In this document: positions 60,662 to 64,000 of the stretch, piece by piece
How the letters are laid out: each line of letters opens with the position of its first letter
How positions within the stretch are numbered: the first letter of the stretch is position 1
Program-made: the position numbers and the translations under genes
Notes under the pieces: model-generated
The model's input: only the letters and a program-made list of their open reading frames with translations
What the model was told of the DNA's origin: nothing
The model's database searches: none
Assembly (NCBI RefSeq): GCF_041381155.1
Contig: NC_091134.1
Location: 60,419,467-60,483,466, forward strand
DNA length: 64,000 nt
Reading direction: 5' to 3'
DNA from: Argopecten irradians
Lineage: Eukaryota; Mollusca; Bivalvia; Pectinida; Pectinidae

Positions 60662-61113
60662 AAATTTTTGCCATGCAAATTGTTCATGCATTGACTTTCT
60701 TCTTTTTTAATAACTTATTATAATCATCTAAATTAACAACTAGTTCATCAGTTGTATTGCCGTTTTTGGTACTCCTTTCTTTTTAATATAAAACAAGATT
60801 CAATGATGAACATCAAATTGTTCATGCATTGACTTTCTTCTTATTTAATAACTTATTTTAATTATCTAAATTAACAACCTAGTTCAGCAGTTGTATTGCC
60901 GTTTTTGGTCCTCCTTTCTTTTTAATATAAAACAAGATTCAATGATGAACATCTCCGAAAACGAATGTGTCTGCGTTAGTTTGAAAGGTAGCCTTCGCGA
61001 AATAATTGCAATGTCAAAGATACACAAGCCCGAAAAAATCAACGGGAAATAGGAATTGATCAATGTGTTTTACAAACATTTACCTAAAGCAAAGTGAGCC
61101 GAGAAAACTTCCT

Positions 61114-61176
61114 AGAAAAGGAGTGGTTCAGTAGAATACTTCTTGCACCGCATATATGGTTCCGAGGCCTATCCCA
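61114..61176 (+). pseudogene. possible tRNA-derived relic in the array spacer
   Basis: GAGTGGTTCAGTAGAATACT resembles the tRNA-Gly 5' half (GGTGGTTCAGTGGTAGAATT) with three D-loop bases missing, and GGTTCCGAGGCC downstream resembles a worn B box at about the right distance. Same direction as the genes. It recurs in other units, for example near 42378, 62276 and 63435. It could be a third, decayed tRNA copy or a tRNA-derived repeat. Confidence 0.5.
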
Positions 61177-61455
61177 GAACTTCGTATGGATCCTAGCTTT
61201 GTTTGCTTTATAGTGGTTGAAACTGGTATCTTCTAAATAACGTTAACAAAATATGTTGTCAGAACAAAACTTGTAAATCACGTTGAAATGTGTTTATCAT
61301 AGGTAAATGGAAAAGAAAAAAGCTACACTGCGTAGTTATTCAATACATTTATCTAACTTATACATAAGTATATGTTTACCATATGCTCGCAAACATTAAA
61401 ATCAAAAACAGAAAAATGTTTTATGAGTGAGTTGAATAACATGAGTGTATAAGAA

Positions 61456-61526
61456 GCATCGGTGGTTCAGTGGTAGAATTCTCGCCTGCCACGCGGGAGG
61501 CCCGGGTTCGATTCCCGGCCGATGCA
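61456..61526 (+). tRNA. tRNA-Gly(GCC), class B, exact copy
   Basis: 71-nt consensus sequence; ACATTG follows in place of the usual CATTTTATTTT, so the nearest T4 run is further away than in other class B copies. Confidence 0.95.
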
Positions 61527-61748
61527 CATTGTAGCTTTTATTGATTGATATACTGATTTTATTTTTGATATTGATAAAATCGCCTCCTGTCAATGATTAC
61601 ATTAATTTTCACTTTATACCTCATCACTTGAAAATACATCATTTTCCCCTCGGGTATCATTAAATATTAGCAACATCACTAACCATATCCTTTATCATGG
61701 AGCATACATAATTAGCCATTTTCTGAAATTGAACTTGTCCAATACGAA

Positions 61749-61819
61749 GCATCGGTGGTTCAGTGGTAGAATTCTCGCCTGCCACGCGGGAGGCCCGGGT
61801 TCGATTCCCGGCCGATGCA
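61749..61819 (+). tRNA. tRNA-Gly(GCC), class A, exact copy
   Basis: 71-nt consensus sequence with AAAATTTTGCC directly downstream as a Pol III terminator. Confidence 0.96.
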
Positions 61820-61832
61820 AAATTTTGCCATG

Positions 61833-62110
61833 CAAATTGTTCATGCATTGACTTTCTTCTTTTTTAATAACTTATTATAATCATCTAAATTAACAACCTA
61901 GTTCATCAGTTGTATTGCCGTGTTTGGTCCTCCTTTGTTTTTAATATAAAACAAGATTCAATGATGAACATCAAATTGTTCATGCATTGACTTTCTTCTT
62001 ATTTAATAACTTATTTTAATTATCTGAATTAACAACCTAGTTCAGCAGTTGTATTGCCGTTTTTGGTCCTCCTTTCTTTTTAATATAAAACAAGATTCAA
62101 TGATGAACAT
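61833..62110 (+). repeat. 139-bp internal direct repeat of the unit, two copies
   Basis: Copy 1 starts CAAATTGTTCATGCATTG at 61833 and copy 2 at 61972, period 139 bp. Both hold the TTGACTTTCTTCTT and TCCTCCTTT motifs and end near GATGAACAT. They differ by a few percent (for example TTCATCAG versus TTCAGCAG). The pair occurs in every complete unit, so the duplication preceded array expansion. Confidence 0.88.
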
Positions 62111-62613
62111 CTCCGAAAACGAATGTGTCTGCGTTAGTTCGAAAGGTAGCCTTCGCGAAATAATTGCAATGTCAATGATACACAAGCCCGAAAAAATCAA
62201 CGGGAAATAGGAATTGATCAATGTGTTTTACAAACATTTACCTAAAGCAAAGTGAGCCGAGAAAACTTCCTAGAAAAGGAGTGGTTCAGTAGAATACTTC
62301 TTGCACCGCATATATGGTTCCGAGGCCTATCTCAGAACTTCGTATGGATCCTAGCTTTGTTTGCTTTATAGTGGTTGAAACTGGTATCTTCTGAAAAAAC
62401 GTTAACAAAATATGTTGTCAGAACAAAACTGTAAATCACGTTGAAATGTGTTTATCATAGGTAAATGGAAAAGAAAAAAGCTACACTGCGTAGTTATTCA
62501 ATACATTTATCTAACTTATACATAAGTATCTGTTTACCATATGCTCGCAAACATTAAAATCAAAAACAGAAAAATGTTTAATCAGTGAGTTGAATAACAT
62601 GAGTGTATAAGAA

Positions 62614-62684
62614 GCATCGGTGGTTCAGTGGTAGAATTCTCGCCTGCCACGCGGGAGGCCCGGGTTCGATTCCCGGCCGATGCA
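62614..62684 (+). tRNA. tRNA-Gly(GCC), class B, exact copy
   Basis: 71-nt consensus sequence; CATTTTATTTT follows immediately. Confidence 0.96.
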
Positions 62685-62904
62685 CATTTTATTTTATTAA
62701 TTGATATACTGATTTTATTTTTGATATTGATAAAATCGCCTCCTGTCAATGATTACATTAATTTTCACTTTATACCTCATCACTTGAAAATACATCATTT
62801 TCCCCTCGGGTATCATTAAATATTAGCAACATCACTAACCATATCCTTTATCATGGAGCATACATAATTAGCCATTTTCTGAAATTGAACTTGTCCAATA
62901 CGAA

Positions 62905-62975
62905 GCATCGGTGGTTCAGTGGTAGAATTCTCGCCTGCCACGCGGGAGGCCCGGGTTCGATTCCCGGCCGATGCA
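62905..62975 (+). tRNA. tRNA-Gly(GCC), class A, exact copy
   Basis: 71-nt consensus sequence; AAAATTTTGCC follows after the discriminator A. Confidence 0.96.
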
Positions 62976-63769
62976 AAAATTTTGCCATGCAAATTGTTCA
63001 TGCATTGACTTTCTTCTTTTTTAATAACTTATTATAATCATCTAAATTAACAACCTAGTTCATCAGTTGTATTGCCGTTTTTGGTCCTCCTTTGTTTTTA
63101 ATATAAAACAAGATTCAATGATGAACATCAAATTGTTCATGCATTGACTTTCTTCTTATTTAATAACTTATTTTAATTATCTGAATTAACAACCTAGTTC
63201 AGCAGTTGTATTGCCGTTTTTGGTCCTCCTTTCTTTTTAATATAAAACAAGATTCAATGATGAACATCTCCGAAAACGAATGTGTCTGCGTTAGTTTGAA
63301 AGGTAGCCTTCGCGAAATAATTGCAATGTCAAAGATACACAAGCCCGAAAAAATCAACGGGAAATAGGAATTGATCAATGTGTTTTACAAACATTTACCT
63401 AAAGCAAAGTGAGCCGAGAAAACTTCCTAGAAAAGGAGTGGTTCAGTAGAATACTTCTTGCACCGCATATATGGTTCCGAGGCCTATCCCAGAACTTCGT
63501 ATGGATCCTAGCTTTGTTTGCTCTATAGTGGTTGAAACTGGTATCTTCTAAATAACGTTAACAAAATATGTTGTCAGAACAAAACTGTAAATCACGTTGA
63601 AATGTGTTTATCATAGGTAAATGGAAAAGAAAAAAGCTACACTGCGTAGTTATTCAATACATTTATCTAACTTATACATAAGTATATGTTTACCATATGC
63701 TCGCAAACATTAAAATCAAAAACAGAAAAATGTTTTATGAGTGAGTTGAATAACATGAGTGTATAAGAA

Positions 63770-63840
63770 GCATCGGTGGTTCAGTGGTAGAATTCTCGCC
63801 TGCCACGCGGGAGGCCCGGGTTCGATTCCCGGCCGATGCA
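63770..63840 (+). tRNA. tRNA-Gly(GCC), class B, exact copy; last in window
   Basis: 71-nt consensus sequence followed by CATTTTTGCC, a T5 terminator. The next class A gene would fall just beyond the window edge. Confidence 0.96.
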
Positions 63841-64000
63841 CATTTTTGCCATTGATACACTGATTTTATTTTTGATATCGATAAAATCGCCTCCTGTCAA
63901 TGATTACATTAATTTTCACTTTATACCTCATCACTTGAAAATACATCATTTTCCCCTCGGGTATCATTAAATATTAGCAACATCACTAACCATATCCTTT

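Larger units (their letters stand above)
39835..64000. repeat. tandem tRNA-Gly(GCC) gene array, cut by the window edge
   Basis: Unit of about 1157 bp (for example class B starts at 61456, 62614 and 63770), each holding one class B and one class A tRNA-Gly(GCC) gene in the same direction. B lies about 290-300 bp upstream of A and about 865 bp separates A from the next B. Three orientation blocks exist: plus 39835-42655, minus about 44930-60055, plus 60094 to the window end. Edge copies (39835-45740) are rearranged, partial or diverged, while 57.3-58.1 and 59.1-64.0 kb are nearly uniform. Diverged edges around a uniform core fit unequal crossing-over or gene conversion. Confidence 0.93.

Noticed and set aside
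41753-63001. Many frames containing GNRTRASRVAGENSTTEPP
   Set aside because: This peptide is the antisense translation of tRNA-Gly genes, a common false protein in databases.

Overview
The window is invertebrate-type nuclear DNA. It is AT-rich, has no compact gene structure, and is full of simple and tandem repeats, short TTAA-flanked inverted-repeat transposons, a LINE remnant and a large tRNA gene array. The transposon ends and repeat style suggest a lophotrochozoan, most likely a marine mollusc, but the sequence does not prove the species. No intact host protein-coding gene can be supported. Most long open frames are translations of low-complexity repeats or of the antisense strand of tRNA genes. 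No retrovirus-like, Polinton-like or toxin fossil was recognised.

Layout. 1-1610: end of a CT-rich satellite tract. 1611-24546: mostly unrecognised non-coding DNA with a 542-bp TTAA element (3223-3764), a 37-bp minisatellite with exactly 29 copies (4040-5112), a degenerate 20-bp minisatellite (6245-6600), a 266-bp TTAA element (12133-12398) and a 154-bp near-perfect palindrome (19482-19635). 24547-27381: a 36-bp minisatellite of about 78 units. 27382-39834: more unrecognised non-coding DNA containing a nested hairpin (29947-30031) and a 3.57-kb segment bounded by about 100-bp inverted repeats and TTAA (30798-34364).

39835-64000: a tandem array of tRNA-Gly(GCC) genes that runs off the right edge. 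The repeat unit is about 1157 bp and carries two tRNA genes. Class A genes are preceded by CCAATACGAA and followed by AAAATTTTGCC. Class B genes are preceded by GTGTATAAGAA and followed by CATTTTATTTT. Within a unit, B lies about 290-300 bp upstream of A. I count 36 tRNA copies or fragments: nine exact 71-nt copies, one with a single substitution, the rest altered or partial. Orientation switches: plus at 39835-42655, minus at about 44930-60055, plus at 60094-64000. The switch at about 60.05 kb is a palindrome whose junction is a patchwork of short copied pieces.

A LINE 3' end (reverse transcriptase C-terminus with a CCHC zinc knuckle) lies in the plus block. Its A-rich tail abuts the middle of a tRNA-Gly gene. 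A second copy of the same 3' UTR, in the minus block, abuts the same position of another tRNA copy. This suggests a LINE that targets tRNA genes, or one insertion later copied within the array.

From about 45 to 57 kb and again near 58.1-58.8 kb, the copies carry many single-base insertions and some long G runs. tRNA copies there are up to 88 nt long and units 1.2-1.46 kb, against 71 nt and 1157 bp elsewhere. This looks like unpolished long-read sequence, so copy-level differences there should not be read as biology. The tRNA genes have internal A and B boxes and nearby T4 terminators, so intact copies can be independent RNA polymerase III units; no other genes work with them in this window.
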